Positions 1 through 6,466 are shown, counted from the first letter of the stretch. The stretch is 35,888 nucleotides of DNA from Bacterioplanes sp. (GCA_014859445.1 JACUUC010000027.1:1-35888); one strand, 5' to 3'. The notes: generated by a model not told the origin, from the sequence alone. Numbers and translations are program-made.

Positions 1-54
1 GATGGGTCAATTTTAGATTGTCGTTAGTGGGTCAGTTTTACATTGTCGATGACA
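1..54. mobile_element. Terminal region of an IS21-family-like insertion sequence (one end only)
   Basis: Two imperfect 20 bp direct repeats lie at 4-23 and 29-48, separated by a 5 bp spacer. Both start GGGTCA and end ATTGTCG. The block ends in GATGACA at 54, and an attC-like site starts at 55. Tandem copies of a roughly 20 bp repeat near a terminus ending in CA are typical of IS21-family ends. No transposase is in the window, so the body of the element, if it exists, lies to the left. The family assignment comes from memory of end structure, not a search. Confidence 0.5.
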
Positions 55-124
55 ATAACCAGTGCAATCACTCGGAAAAATTTTTCGCTGCGCTGCAAAT
101 TTTCCGGTGTTGCAAACGTTATGC
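55..124 (+). other. attC-like integron recombination site (attC0)
   Basis: The block is an imperfect inverted repeat. The left arm reads ATAAC, then TGCAA, then CGGAAAA. The right arm read in reverse complement gives ATAAC, TGCAA, CGGAAAA with small mismatched gaps. The right end carries GTTAT at 118-122, which fits an integron core site (GTT cleavage triplet). Simple sites of about 70 bp are within the normal attC size range. It lies just upstream of the HNH cassette gene, as expected for the preceding cassette's attC. Confidence 0.6.
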
Positions 125-145
125 ATAGAGGGATGGAAGTAGATT

Positions 146-460
146 ATGGCAAATAATTGGAATATTCCTGCCGATTTGGAACGGGAAATCAGGGAGCGAG
201 ACAAGGTTTGTGTCTATTGTGGAAACGAGTTTCTTGCACACAAAGAGTCGACGAAAGCCTCTGCAAGCTGGGAACACATCATTAATGACGCTTCAATAAT
301 TACAAAAGAAAATATCTGTCTCTGTTGTCGCGGCTGTAATGCGAGCAAAGGCCAAAAGCAACTCTCGGTTTGGTTGCAAACTAACTACTGTAAAGAGCGC
401 GATATTACTCCAGAATCAGTTGCCACCATAATCAAGCAGGCAATCGCAAATGGGCATTAG
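146..460 (+). CDS. HNH-type endonuclease-like protein, integron cassette gene
   Basis: Small 104-residue protein with the layout of a zinc-bound HNH nuclease. There is a CxxC pair at C22/C25, an E-H dyad at E43-H44, N56, and a second CxxC at C61/C64 followed by N65 and SKG. HNH proteins nick or cut DNA with a beta-beta-alpha metal fold; the target here is unknown. A GGAAG ribosome site sits 7 to 8 bp before the ATG. The gene lies between two attC-like sites (55-124 and 464-590), 22 bp after the GTT core at 118-120, so it is a promoterless-style cassette read in the array direction. It could be a nuclease, or a solitary effector or defence protein; sequence alone does not decide. Confidence 0.8.
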   Translation: MANNWNIPADLEREIRERDKVCVYCGNEFLAHKESTKASASWEHIINDASIITKENICLCCRGCNASKGQKQLSVWLQTNYCKERDITPESVATIIKQAIANGH

Positions 461-463
461 CAT

Positions 464-590
464 CACGCATAACAAGGCGCTCAAGTTCGGTCAACGCGTG
501 GCATTTTCATTATGTGTTGGTTTTTGTGATTACGGTGCTATGCGGTAAGTTGGTAGTAGTGTTGGCTGCCTCTTAATGCGGCGTTAGGGC
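464..590 (+). other. Integron attC site (attC1), long form
   Basis: Starts with the TAACAAGGCGCTCAAG pattern at 470-485, followed shortly by TCAACGCG, as in many chromosomal-integron attC sites. It ends in GCGGCGTTAGGGC, whose core GTTAGGGC (583-590) fits the GTTRRRRY consensus. The ends pair imperfectly (TAAC..CGC against GCGTTA), and the length of about 120 bp matches Vibrio-type repeats. It starts 4 bp after the HNH gene stop. The stop codon of the following minus-strand toxin lies inside its core site. Confidence 0.85.
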
Positions 591-856
591 TGATCGTAGT
601 GACCACCAATAGCGAAGATATAAATGGACTTGTCGTCAAATCTATATATCAAACGATCTCTTTGTGAGATCCGCTTAGACCAAAGGCCAGAGAGGTTGTG
701 CTTAAGTGGCTCCGGCTTTCCTAAACCTGAAGCAGGGTCGCTTGAACGCAGCATTTCCTTGAGCAATTTGCACAAAGCCTTGTGCAATCGCTTGTCCTTT
801 TCGCGCATAGTTTCATACGCTTCCCAGGTGTTGCCTTCAAATACCAGTGATCTCAT
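584..856 (-). CDS. yoeB: YoeB/Txe-family toxin (ribosome-dependent mRNA interferase)
   Basis: 90-residue toxin of the RelE/YoeB fold. YoeB cleaves mRNA at the ribosomal A site when released from YefM. The hallmark segment GKPEPLKHNLSGLWSKRI is present, with candidate active-site residues E49, R68, H86 and Y87 near the C-terminus (GGHYDQP). The ATG overlaps the end of the antitoxin gene by 20 bp, so the two are co-transcribed. The gene runs against the cassette array, and its TAA stop lies inside the attC1 core (584-586). TA cassettes in integrons carry their own promoter and are thought to stabilise the array. It appears intact. Confidence 0.9.
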   Translation of the reverse strand: MRSLVFEGNTWEAYETMREKDKRLHKALCKLLKEMLRSSDPASGLGKPEPLKHNLSGLWSKRISQRDRLIYRFDDKSIYIFAIGGHYDQP

Positions 857-1109
857 TCATCTGCTCTTCAGTTGGTATATAGCCTTTACTACGGTTGTGG
901 GTTTCAAGAGAGTGGGCAATCTGCTGCATGAGGCTCTGGTTTTGGAGAACATAAAGCGTTTCCTGTTCTTGCTCCCAGTCGTCGGCGCTCATTACAACGA
1001 AAGCCTCTCCGGCTCGACGAGTTACCTTGAGCGGTTCATGCCTGCTAACTACTTGTTCTACAACGCTTTTCAGGTTGTCTCTAAATTTGTTTACACTGAT
1101 TGTATCCAT
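837..1109 (-). CDS. yefM: YefM-family antitoxin
   Basis: 90-residue Phd/YefM antitoxin that should bind and neutralise the YoeB toxin encoded immediately downstream and repress the operon. The N-terminal DNA-binding part (MDTISVNKFRDNL... TRRAGEAFVVMSADDWE) matches the family pattern R/G-E-A-x-V-x-M-S. The C-terminal half is the toxin-wrapping tail. The start at 1109 is chosen because it gives family length (83-90 aa) and directly follows a palindromic region at 1124-1140; the open frame extends further upstream but without family similarity. A GAGG-like ribosome site precedes it. Confidence 0.88.
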   Translation of the reverse strand: MDTISVNKFRDNLKSVVEQVVSRHEPLKVTRRAGEAFVVMSADDWEQEQETLYVLQNQSLMQQIAHSLETHNRSKGYIPTEEQMNEITGI

Positions 1110-1123
1110 GACGGCGCCTCGAT

Positions 1124-1150
1124 GTACGGGGTTTCCGTACAAGTATACGT
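1124..1150. promoter_or_regulatory. Probable YefM operator/promoter palindromes
   Basis: GTACGG (1124-1129), 5 bp spacer, CCGTAC (1135-1140) is a perfect inverted repeat 15 bp upstream of yefM. It is followed by a second imperfect palindrome, CGTACAAGTATACG, at 1136-1149. YefM homologues autoregulate through palindromes with a short GTAC-type core, so this is the likely repressor site. The assignment is by position and symmetry only. Confidence 0.5.
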
Positions 1151-1327
1151 GAAGAGCCTGAACAAAGCCAAGCTCAGCGCGGCCGTGGCGTTGCTGTTTT
1201 AGTTGGCGTACATGAATATCAAAAGATGCAGCAACGTCTGGAACCGCTTGAGGACATCTATCGGGCATAAGCGCAAATCGAAGCGGAAGAAGGCGTTCCC
1301 CATGCAGAGGCAAAGAATCAGTTTTAA
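1148..1327 (+). pseudogene. Decayed Phd/YefM-type antitoxin remnant
   Basis: Plus-strand translation from about 1151 reads EPEQSQAQRGRGVAVLVGVHEYQ and continues KMQQRLEPLEDIYRA, stop (TAA, 1268-1270), AQIEAEEGVPHAEAKNQF, stop (1325-1327). The RGRGVAVL...EYQKMQQRLE block resembles the GxxVAVL-xxxEYExLxERLE part of Phd-family antitoxins. The in-frame TAA can be explained by a single CAA to TAA change. The N-terminal third is not recognisable and overlaps the yefM operator region. No partner toxin follows. Family assignment is by eye and moderate. Confidence 0.5.
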
Positions 1328-1341
1328 ATTGCCGTTGACAC

Positions 1342-1410
1342 ATAGGAAGGAACGAGCCATAGCGTTAGCGATAGACAGTACACGCCACCGCTGATGCTGA
1401 GCGTTATATG
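1342..1410 (+). other. attC-like site (attC2)
   Basis: The left arm is AACGAGCCATAGCG and the right arm is CGCTGATGCTGAGCGTT. The reverse complement of the right arm (AACGCTCAGCATCAGCG) pairs with the left arm with two small gaps. The right end GCGTTATATGCC supplies the GTT core at 1403-1405. The first 24 bp recur at 2036-2059 with 23 of 24 identities. As at attC1, the stop codon of a minus-strand toxin gene (ccdB remnant) lies in the core. The site is less canonical than attC1. Confidence 0.55.
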
Positions 1411-1709
1411 CCAAAGAGTACAAAATCGACTGCCGCAATAATGTCAGCGCGTTGCGAGGTGAGGTCATAGGCCTGAACACCGAGCTGCTTGCGATCTACA
1501 CCTGCAATGTCTTGTGTCATTGCTGTGAAGCTCTCACCATCAAGAATGAATGTGGGATTGAGCATCGTTAGGCTTATCTGTGCAGCCATTTTTGAAGGTG
1601 TAAGGGGAATGACAATGGTTGTTCTCAGTTCACTTAATAAACCACTTGTATATCCAGCAAGTAAGGGTATTGGGTGCGAGTAGCAGGGTTGGGGTTCTTA
1701 TATGCGCAT
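1404..1709 (-). pseudogene. ccdB: ccdB toxin pseudogene (frameshifted)
   Basis: Two adjacent minus-strand frames together encode a CcdB-like gyrase-inhibitor toxin. The N-terminal part is YKNPNPATRTQYPYLLDIQ (frame entering at about 1702). The rest is SGLLSELRTTIVIPLTPSK, continuing through LNPTFILDGESFTAMTQ and GVDRKQLG to AAVDFVLFGI-stop (1404). The frames join at 1642-1648, where one missing base (CAAGTGG instead of an expected CAAAGTGG) breaks the gene. A second defect near the start (ATG CGC A TAT at 1709-1700) puts the only ATG out of frame. No CcdA is visible upstream. The stop TAA lies in the attC2 core. Similarity is by family memory (YPYLLDxQSxLL, RxVxPL, LNPxFxIDG), and I am confident of it. 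Confidence 0.8.
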
Positions 1710-1846
1710 ACTTATTGTTGGGCAAGACATAAACAATCCGCAGCAATCGCTCCCGTTGGTCGCTGGGACGCCAACCAGCATCCTAGTGCAATAGCATTGG
1801 CATTCGCTCATGAAGTTTCTTTTGTGAGCTAACGCAACAAACGTAC
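1710..1846. other. Unassigned cassette sequence
   Basis: No supported gene. The place where a ccdA antitoxin would precede ccdB on the minus strand (above 1709) has only interrupted frames and no recognisable CcdA tail. A plus-strand frame ending in a TAA at about 1828 is open for about 40 codons but has no start and no recognisable family. Confidence 0.4.
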
Positions 1847-2017
1847 CTAAAAAAAGAGGCGGCATACTGCTTGGCAAGCGGCCTTGAAATCACCGATAGC
1901 GACTCTAAAACCAGTCTTTTTGTAGTATTTTGTAGCCATTTCAAGCAGTTGTTTTAGCGCAATTCGAGACAATTCATTCCTAAAAATCATCAGTGCCTGA
2001 CTATTCGTGTTACTCAT
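1847..2017 (-). CDS. Small hypothetical protein (56 aa) in integron cassette
   Basis: Short minus-strand ORF starting MSNTNSQALMIFRNELS and ending in ACQAVCRLFF. It is lysine-rich in the middle, with two cysteines close to the C-terminus, and has no signal peptide or recognisable domain. It is supported only by a clean ATG, an unbroken frame and its position in a cassette that otherwise holds the ccdB remnant. It could be a real orphan cassette gene, a fragment of a longer protein, or chance. I do not recognise it. Confidence 0.35.
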   Translation of the reverse strand: MSNTNSQALMIFRNELSRIALKQLLEMATKYYKKTGFRVAIGDFKAACQAVCRLFF

Positions 2018-2035
2018 TCAAACATCGCCAGAGTG

Positions 2036-2127
2036 ATAGGAAGAAACGAGCCATAGCGTGAGGCCTATTAGTAACCGACAAGACAGAATGCGCCACTGGA
2101 TATTTTCCAAGACGGCCAAGGTTGATT
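2036..2127 (+). other. Possible degenerate terminal attC (attC3) / repeat copy
   Basis: The first 24 bp match 1342-1365 with one mismatch, and a further shared block (AGACAG... CGCCAC) appears at 2091-2105 and 1373-1387. A GTT at 2121-2123 could serve as the core, but the right arm pairs poorly with the left. This is probably the last, decaying attC of the array, since typical chromosomal genes start just after it. Confidence 0.4.
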
Positions 2128-2161
2128 ACTGTGTCTGCCGTCTTTGGTTTTGGTATACGCT

Positions 2162-3235
2162 ATGAAGTTCCCCCTGATTGTGATGACGGTGTTGATTGTG
2201 GTCGCCGCATTATGGGCTCAGCAACGCTCGGCGGCGGTGATTATGAGTCCTGCCAGCAACATGCCATCGCCTCCACAAATGCCCGATGCCTCGCACATAC
2301 CACAACCAGCACCACCTCTGCCGGTTGCGTTATCCACCCCAATGCAAGCCACCATCAGCCAAGTGGCGACCGCGTACGAACATATCAGCCAATTTCCACC
2401 CTACTCCATTCCGCTGTCGGAACAACAAACCGAGTTGCTGGAGCCCAATGCCGGTGCAACAAACGCGCGTGACCTTAGCCCTATTGGCTTACCCGGCGAA
2501 TTAGTCATGACGTTGTCAGCCTTTCGCTACAAAGTCGGTGATGAAATTGAAGCAACCATCGTATTGAGTGGCGATGATTCATTGTTTACGCAACTGGCGC
2601 CGCTGCGTCTGTTTCTTGAGGATGACGACGGTAAGCGCATTACCCAACTCACGGCACGCGCACAACAGAATCGCAATGAATGGCAGTGGCAGAGCAAATT
2701 TGACGCGAAAGAAGCATGGCAGGGTTCGTTGAACATCGTCGCGGAATTGGTTCTCACTGACGGGGCTTACCTGCAGCAACGTGTCCCTTTTGAGGTTTTT
2801 GATGCCGTGGCCGAAATCACCGGTTTGGGCAGTCTTCGCATTGAGAACAACGAACTGATTATTCCTGTTCAGATTGCCGATGCCGAACCCGGATTTTACA
2901 AGCTCGCCGCCAGTCTGCATCGCGCCGACAAGTCGCCGCTCGGTTACTTACAAGCACAGGCACGCGTGAGTGGCTCCGGCACCATCGAATTAACAGCGCA
3001 CGGTATGCTTTTGCATACGCTGAATGCTCGCCAAGCTTTATGGTTAGGCAATTTTCAGCTACGTAAAATGCCCGAGCGCCCTGGCCCAGACATAGCGTGG
3101 GGGTTCAGTCGCGATGCGTTTTATCGCACTGACGAGGTCGACCCCGCCCGTTTCTCTGGGGAACCGTATCAGGATGAGCAAACCGCAATGCGGCTGCAAT
3201 TCCTGCAATCGCTGGCTAACCCCAGCAACCCATAA
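2162..3235 (+). CDS. Membrane-anchored protein of unknown function, upstream partner of the lipase-like hydrolase
   Basis: 357 residues from the ATG at 2162; the frame opens at a TTG at 2144, but 2162 gives a clean signal anchor. A hydrophobic segment at about residues 4-19 is followed by a proline-rich linker (about 30-60). A larger periplasmic part then looks all-beta, with segments such as RYKVGDEIEATIVLSG and GFYKLAASLHRAD that resemble immunoglobulin-like modules. It ends 15 bp before the hydrolase gene, so the two form an operon. The layout (N-terminal anchor, Pro-rich linker, periplasmic domain, next to a secreted lipase) resembles that of lipase foldases. However, the conserved foldase RxxFDY-type motif is absent, so I do not call it Lif. 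Inferred role: surface or periplasmic partner of the hydrolase. Confidence 0.75.
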   Translation: MKFPLIVMTVLIVVAALWAQQRSAAVIMSPASNMPSPPQMPDASHIPQPAPPLPVALSTPMQATISQVATAYEHISQFPPYSIPLSEQQTELLEPNAGATNARDLSPIGLPGELVMTLSAFRYKVGDEIEATIVLSGDDSLFTQLAPLRLFLEDDDGKRITQLTARAQQNRNEWQWQSKFDAKEAWQGSLNIVAELVLTDGAYLQQRVPFEVFDAVAEITGLGSLRIENNELIIPVQIADAEPGFYKLAASLHRADKSPLGYLQAQARVSGSGTIELTAHGMLLHTLNARQALWLGNFQLRKMPERPGPDIAWGFSRDAFYRTDEVDPARFSGEPYQDEQTAMRLQFLQSLANPSNP

Positions 3236-3250
3236 ACCTGGAGAGACTGA

Positions 3251-4315
3251 ATGCTGAATACAAAAATAAAGACAGCACTTGGCGCTTTGTGTTTAACCGC
3301 GGCAACACTCATGAGTGGCACCGCGAATGCACAAATTGCCGGTAAAAATTTAATTCTGGTACATGGTTTAAAACCCAATCAACTCATGCAAGAAAACCTA
3401 TCGCCGCAAGCCATTAGTCAAGATGGTGCGCAAGGATGGGCTGAGTTTTGGGGGCAATACGCCGACGATCGTTTGGATTGGAGTTCCAAAAGCCGCTTAA
3501 ACGCCGATACCGCGCAACGTGCCTATGACAAAGTCATGCAGTGGTCACGTACTGGTTTTTGCAATAATGGCTGTGTGATCGTCACCCACTCAACGGGTGA
3601 CCTTGTTACTCGTTACCTGCTCGATCAACAAAGCGTTTGGACAGCGGCAGCCGGATTGCCACCGCTGAACATTTTAGCGGTGTTTGATTTTGCCGGTGCC
3701 GGTGGTGGTTCGGAATTGGCCGATTTGGCCTTGGATGTGTCGGGTAGCAACAGCTGGCTGACCGCACCGATTCGCGCTGCCGTGAATGCTTGGTTAGGCT
3801 TTACCGTTACGCCAGACAAACTCGGTGTGTTGCGTGATTTACGCCCAGCGGTGGCACGACAAACCGCCATGGCACCCAATAGCGTACCGCGTTTGCGTTT
3901 TGTCGGTGGTGGCAGTGAGTTTCTGGGCGCCACCGGGGGCTTTTTACCTGGTACGGACGATGGCGTCGTGGCATTACACTCGGCATGCGGTGGTAACCGC
4001 ATCGAGGCGGTGAACAGCTGTGTTGGTTATCGTGAATTGGATGGTAAAGAAACCAGTGTGAGTGCCCCTGCTTCGTTGTGGTTCAATCACTATCCGGTGT
4101 TGATGGGCAAAGACACACACCACGGCGGTACTATTGGTACTCAACGTGGGGTGCGCTTAAGCTTTGTGAACAACAACCTGAATACCGGTGTGCGGGTGTC
4201 GTATGCCACGCAATCCAACACCAGCGGTTGGGGTTGGTGGCGCAATACCTATCACACGGTAACGGGCTCCGAAAATCGCAGCATGTCACAAACGGCGTTT
4301 AACGCGACGCGTTAA
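3251..4315 (+). CDS. Secreted lipase-like alpha/beta hydrolase
   Basis: 354 residues with a Sec signal peptide (MLNTKIKTALGALCLTAATL..., predicted cut after ANA at about residue 27). The mature protein begins with a typical LILVHG strand (H38-G39, oxyanion region). The nucleophile is S114 in THSTG, a variant of GxSxG. Candidate acid residues are D236/D237 in GTDDGVV, and candidate histidines are H280 or H290/H291. Cysteines C104/C108 and C246/C257 could form disulfides, as in exported enzymes. The C-terminus (GWGWWRNTYH) is aromatic-rich. A GGAGAG ribosome site precedes the ATG. It should hydrolyse esters or lipids outside the cytoplasm; the substrate is unknown. It is co-transcribed with the anchored protein upstream. 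Confidence 0.82.
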   Translation: MLNTKIKTALGALCLTAATLMSGTANAQIAGKNLILVHGLKPNQLMQENLSPQAISQDGAQGWAEFWGQYADDRLDWSSKSRLNADTAQRAYDKVMQWSRTGFCNNGCVIVTHSTGDLVTRYLLDQQSVWTAAAGLPPLNILAVFDFAGAGGGSELADLALDVSGSNSWLTAPIRAAVNAWLGFTVTPDKLGVLRDLRPAVARQTAMAPNSVPRLRFVGGGSEFLGATGGFLPGTDDGVVALHSACGGNRIEAVNSCVGYRELDGKETSVSAPASLWFNHYPVLMGKDTHHGGTIGTQRGVRLSFVNNNLNTGVRVSYATQSNTSGWGWWRNTYHTVTGSENRSMSQTAFNATR

Positions 4316-4325
4316 ATAACCGAAC

Positions 4326-4366
4326 GAAGTCAGCGTTCTCAATGTCATTATCGAAGCGCTGACTTC
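4326..4366. terminator. Hairpin between convergent hydrolase and AraC genes
   Basis: A perfect 10 bp stem, GAAGTCAGCG (4326-4335) with CGCTGACTTC (4357-4366), encloses a 21 nt loop whose inner bases extend the pairing. There is no T tract on either side, so it may stop transcription by another route or simply stabilise both 3' ends. Confidence 0.5.
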
Positions 4367-4393
4367 ATCGCATCAAGAAAACGAGATAGACGC

Positions 4394-5428
4394 TCATTGT
4401 TTGCGATATTCACTGGGTGAACAATTCATCCATCGGCGGAACGCTCGATTAAAGCTCGCCGTGTCGGTGTAGCCTAGGTGCAAAGCCAGCTCATCAATTT
4501 TCATAACACTGTGCCGCAACAACTGCTGGGCCAGCTGGCATCGTTCTTCCTCGACAATATGACGGAAACTGGTCGATTCAAGATCAAGTTTTCGCCGCAG
4601 ACTGCGAGGTGATAATGCGAGTGCATTAGCCACTTCATCCAATGACGCAATAAAACCTAACGGCCCCAAAATCTGTCGACGCACCCGCTCAGCACAGCCA
4701 CCAAATTGGCGTCGCTGTAATTGTTGACGACACTGGTGATCCAACATTTGCACTAACTGGGCGTCATAGGTCGGCAAAGGTCGCTCCAGGTGCTCCTGAT
4801 GAATCAGAATTGCATGCCGTGAACGATGGCTGCTCAATGACACGCCACTCACCTGTTCGATGTATGGTTGATAGGACGGCAAGACACCGGCCCATTCGAT
4901 TTCAGCAACGTGACAACCATCAAGACTCAGCTCTTTCAACAGGTTAAGTGCCGTCGCCATATCACGCTCTAATAAAAATTGCCGTAGGTGACGAGGAATA
5001 TCCTCGGCATTAAAGCGCAGACCAAAATAATCGCCATCAACAAACGCATCGATATGGCAATACGCGGTACTTAACGGCAAATAGCGTAACGCCATGTCGC
5101 ACGCTTCTTTCAGTGTTCGACTGGTACGCAAAGCAAAACCCCACAGACCAAACGTGGCAACGTTGTATTGCAGCCCGAGTTTGAACCCCAAAGCCGGAAC
5201 ATCAGGCAATGCGAGCATCATGTTTTCGATTAAACGCATTTCTTGTGCGCGCGTGATCAAACCATCGGCCATGACCAAGTCCGTCGGTTTAATACCCGTA
5301 CCCAACAGACACGTCTCGGCATCAATCTCGTACTTGAGGGCAAAATTGATCATGACTTGGCTGATCGTAACAGGATGAAGGTGTATTGCAGGGGATTTCA
5401 TAGGCAATGAGTATGCGATTGTCTGCAT
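4394..5428 (-). CDS. AraC-family transcriptional regulator (desaturase-linked)
   Basis: 344 residues. The N-terminal half has the arabinose-binding-like regulatory domain of the OruR/ToxR-type AraC subgroup (QVMINFALKYEID..., FGLWGFALRTSRTLKEA...). The C-terminal 100 residues are a double helix-turn-helix with LALSPRSLRRKL and LHLGYTDTASFNRAFRRWMNCSPSEYRKQ. It is divergent from the fatty acid desaturase, with about 93 to 126 bp between them, so it probably controls that gene. An alternative start at M10 (5401) is possible because no clear ribosome site marks the first ATG. The effector is unknown; members of this subgroup often sense fatty acids or sterol-like molecules. Confidence 0.88.
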   Translation of the reverse strand: MQTIAYSLPMKSPAIHLHPVTISQVMINFALKYEIDAETCLLGTGIKPTDLVMADGLITRAQEMRLIENMMLALPDVPALGFKLGLQYNVATFGLWGFALRTSRTLKEACDMALRYLPLSTAYCHIDAFVDGDYFGLRFNAEDIPRHLRQFLLERDMATALNLLKELSLDGCHVAEIEWAGVLPSYQPYIEQVSGVSLSSHRSRHAILIHQEHLERPLPTYDAQLVQMLDHQCRQQLQRRQFGGCAERVRRQILGPLGFIASLDEVANALALSPRSLRRKLDLESTSFRHIVEEERCQLAQQLLRHSVMKIDELALHLGYTDTASFNRAFRRWMNCSPSEYRKQ

Positions 5429-5474
5429 CGAGGAGCAAGCGACGCCCCGCTCATTGGCCTAATATATCAGTCTA

Positions 5475-5491
5475 ATGACCATAACTGTCAT
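5475..5491. promoter_or_regulatory. Inverted repeat in AraC/desaturase divergent promoter region
   Basis: ATGAC (5475-5479), 7 bp, GTCAT (5487-5491) is a perfect short dyad, widened by CCAT/ATGG around the centre. It lies between the divergent regulator and desaturase genes and is a candidate operator. AraC proteins usually bind direct repeats, so another regulator is equally possible. Confidence 0.35.
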
Positions 5492-5554
5492 GGTACCGAG
5501 TCGAGCAGCCACTTAAGGTAGATGATCTATCTTACCGATCTACGGACAACGACC

Positions 5555-6466
5555 ATGAGCGATGAATTAAAAATACTCAACAAGCACGCCATTGCCGCCG
5601 CCAAAGTACACATGGGCGCCGTTGCTTGGCCGACCGTGTTCTTCACCGTCGCGACCGTCGTCGCCTATGTGTCGACGTTAATGGCTTTTTCCTCAGGTCA
5701 TCTCTCGGTTTGGAGCGCTACGCTACTGATTGCCGTACTGACGTATTTTTCCTATACCCCATTACACGAAGCCGCCCACAGTAATATACAAGGCGAAGAA
5801 GATCGCCTAAGTTGGCTAAACAACCTGTGTGGTTACCTCGTAGCACCACTGATTGCCGTGCCATATCAATCACACCGACTGGAGCATTTTACCCATCATC
5901 GCTATACCAATGTGCCCGACAAAGACCCGGATTATGTGATCAGCGGTCTCGGACATGGCGTTCGCAGTGGGATTCGCGCTGTGTTTACCTTTCTTTGGGT
6001 GCAAAATACCTTTTTTGCGCGCCACCACTGGCAAGCGGCATCCAACCAAGAAAAAGGGATCTATTTACTGGAGCTCACGCTTTCCATTGGATGGCGCGTT
6101 GTGTTCTTGGCCGCCATGGGACAAAGCAGTGCTTTTGTTGTGATTCTCCTCGGCTATTTACTGGGCGCAGGTTTTACGGCTTATTGGTTTGCCTATCGAC
6201 CGCACTTACCTTACCAAGAACCAAAGCGCTACTTAAACACCAATAGCCTCATTATGCCCACCTGGATGAAACCGTTTGAATGGTTTTGGTTAGGCCAAAA
6301 TCTGCATTCAATTCATCATCTTTTTCCTCGCGTGCCTTTTTATCGTTACCACAAACTGCATCGAAGCATAGAGCCGATTTTGAGAGCTCACGGCACGCCC
6401 ATCATCGGTGTGTTTAATCGACAACCATCCCCACAAGCCGCCAAAACCGATATAACGTCATCGTAA
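5555..6466 (+). CDS. Membrane fatty acid desaturase/hydroxylase family protein
   Basis: 303 residues from the ATG at 5555 (an in-frame ATG at 5522 would add 11 residues and has an AAGG site only 3 bp away). It is an integral membrane di-iron enzyme. The three histidine boxes are present: H71-EAA-H75, H107-RLE-H111 with FTHH (H114/H115), and H251-SI-H254-H255. Hydrophobic segments lie at about 25-45, 52-68, 93-105 and 175-215. The short length and the HEAAH box resemble the small desaturase/carotenoid hydroxylase-like branch more than long delta-9 enzymes. It likely introduces a double bond or hydroxyl group into a membrane lipid or related molecule. The divergent AraC gene suggests inducible expression. 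Confidence 0.85.
   Translation: MSDELKILNKHAIAAAKVHMGAVAWPTVFFTVATVVAYVSTLMAFSSGHLSVWSATLLIAVLTYFSYTPLHEAAHSNIQGEEDRLSWLNNLCGYLVAPLIAVPYQSHRLEHFTHHRYTNVPDKDPDYVISGLGHGVRSGIRAVFTFLWVQNTFFARHHWQAASNQEKGIYLLELTLSIGWRVVFLAAMGQSSAFVVILLGYLLGAGFTAYWFAYRPHLPYQEPKRYLNTNSLIMPTWMKPFEWFWLGQNLHSIHHLFPRVPFYRYHKLHRSIEPILRAHGTPIIGVFNRQPSPQAAKTDITSS

Noticed and set aside
624-1202. 192-codon plus-strand open frame across the toxin-antitoxin genes
   Set aside because: It is antisense to yoeB/yefM, shows no family similarity and has no ribosome site; the TA reading explains the region.
1199-1480. 93-codon minus-strand open frame
   Set aside because: It crosses an attC-like site and the ccdB end in a different frame, with no recognisable domain.
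1710-1800. ccdA antitoxin upstream of the ccdB remnant
   Set aside because: All minus-strand frames are interrupted or lack the CcdA tail pattern.
2162-3235. Lipase-specific foldase (Lif/LifO) call for the gene upstream of the hydrolase
   Set aside because: Layout fits, but the conserved foldase motif (RxxFDY-type) is absent, so only a partner of unknown type is claimed.
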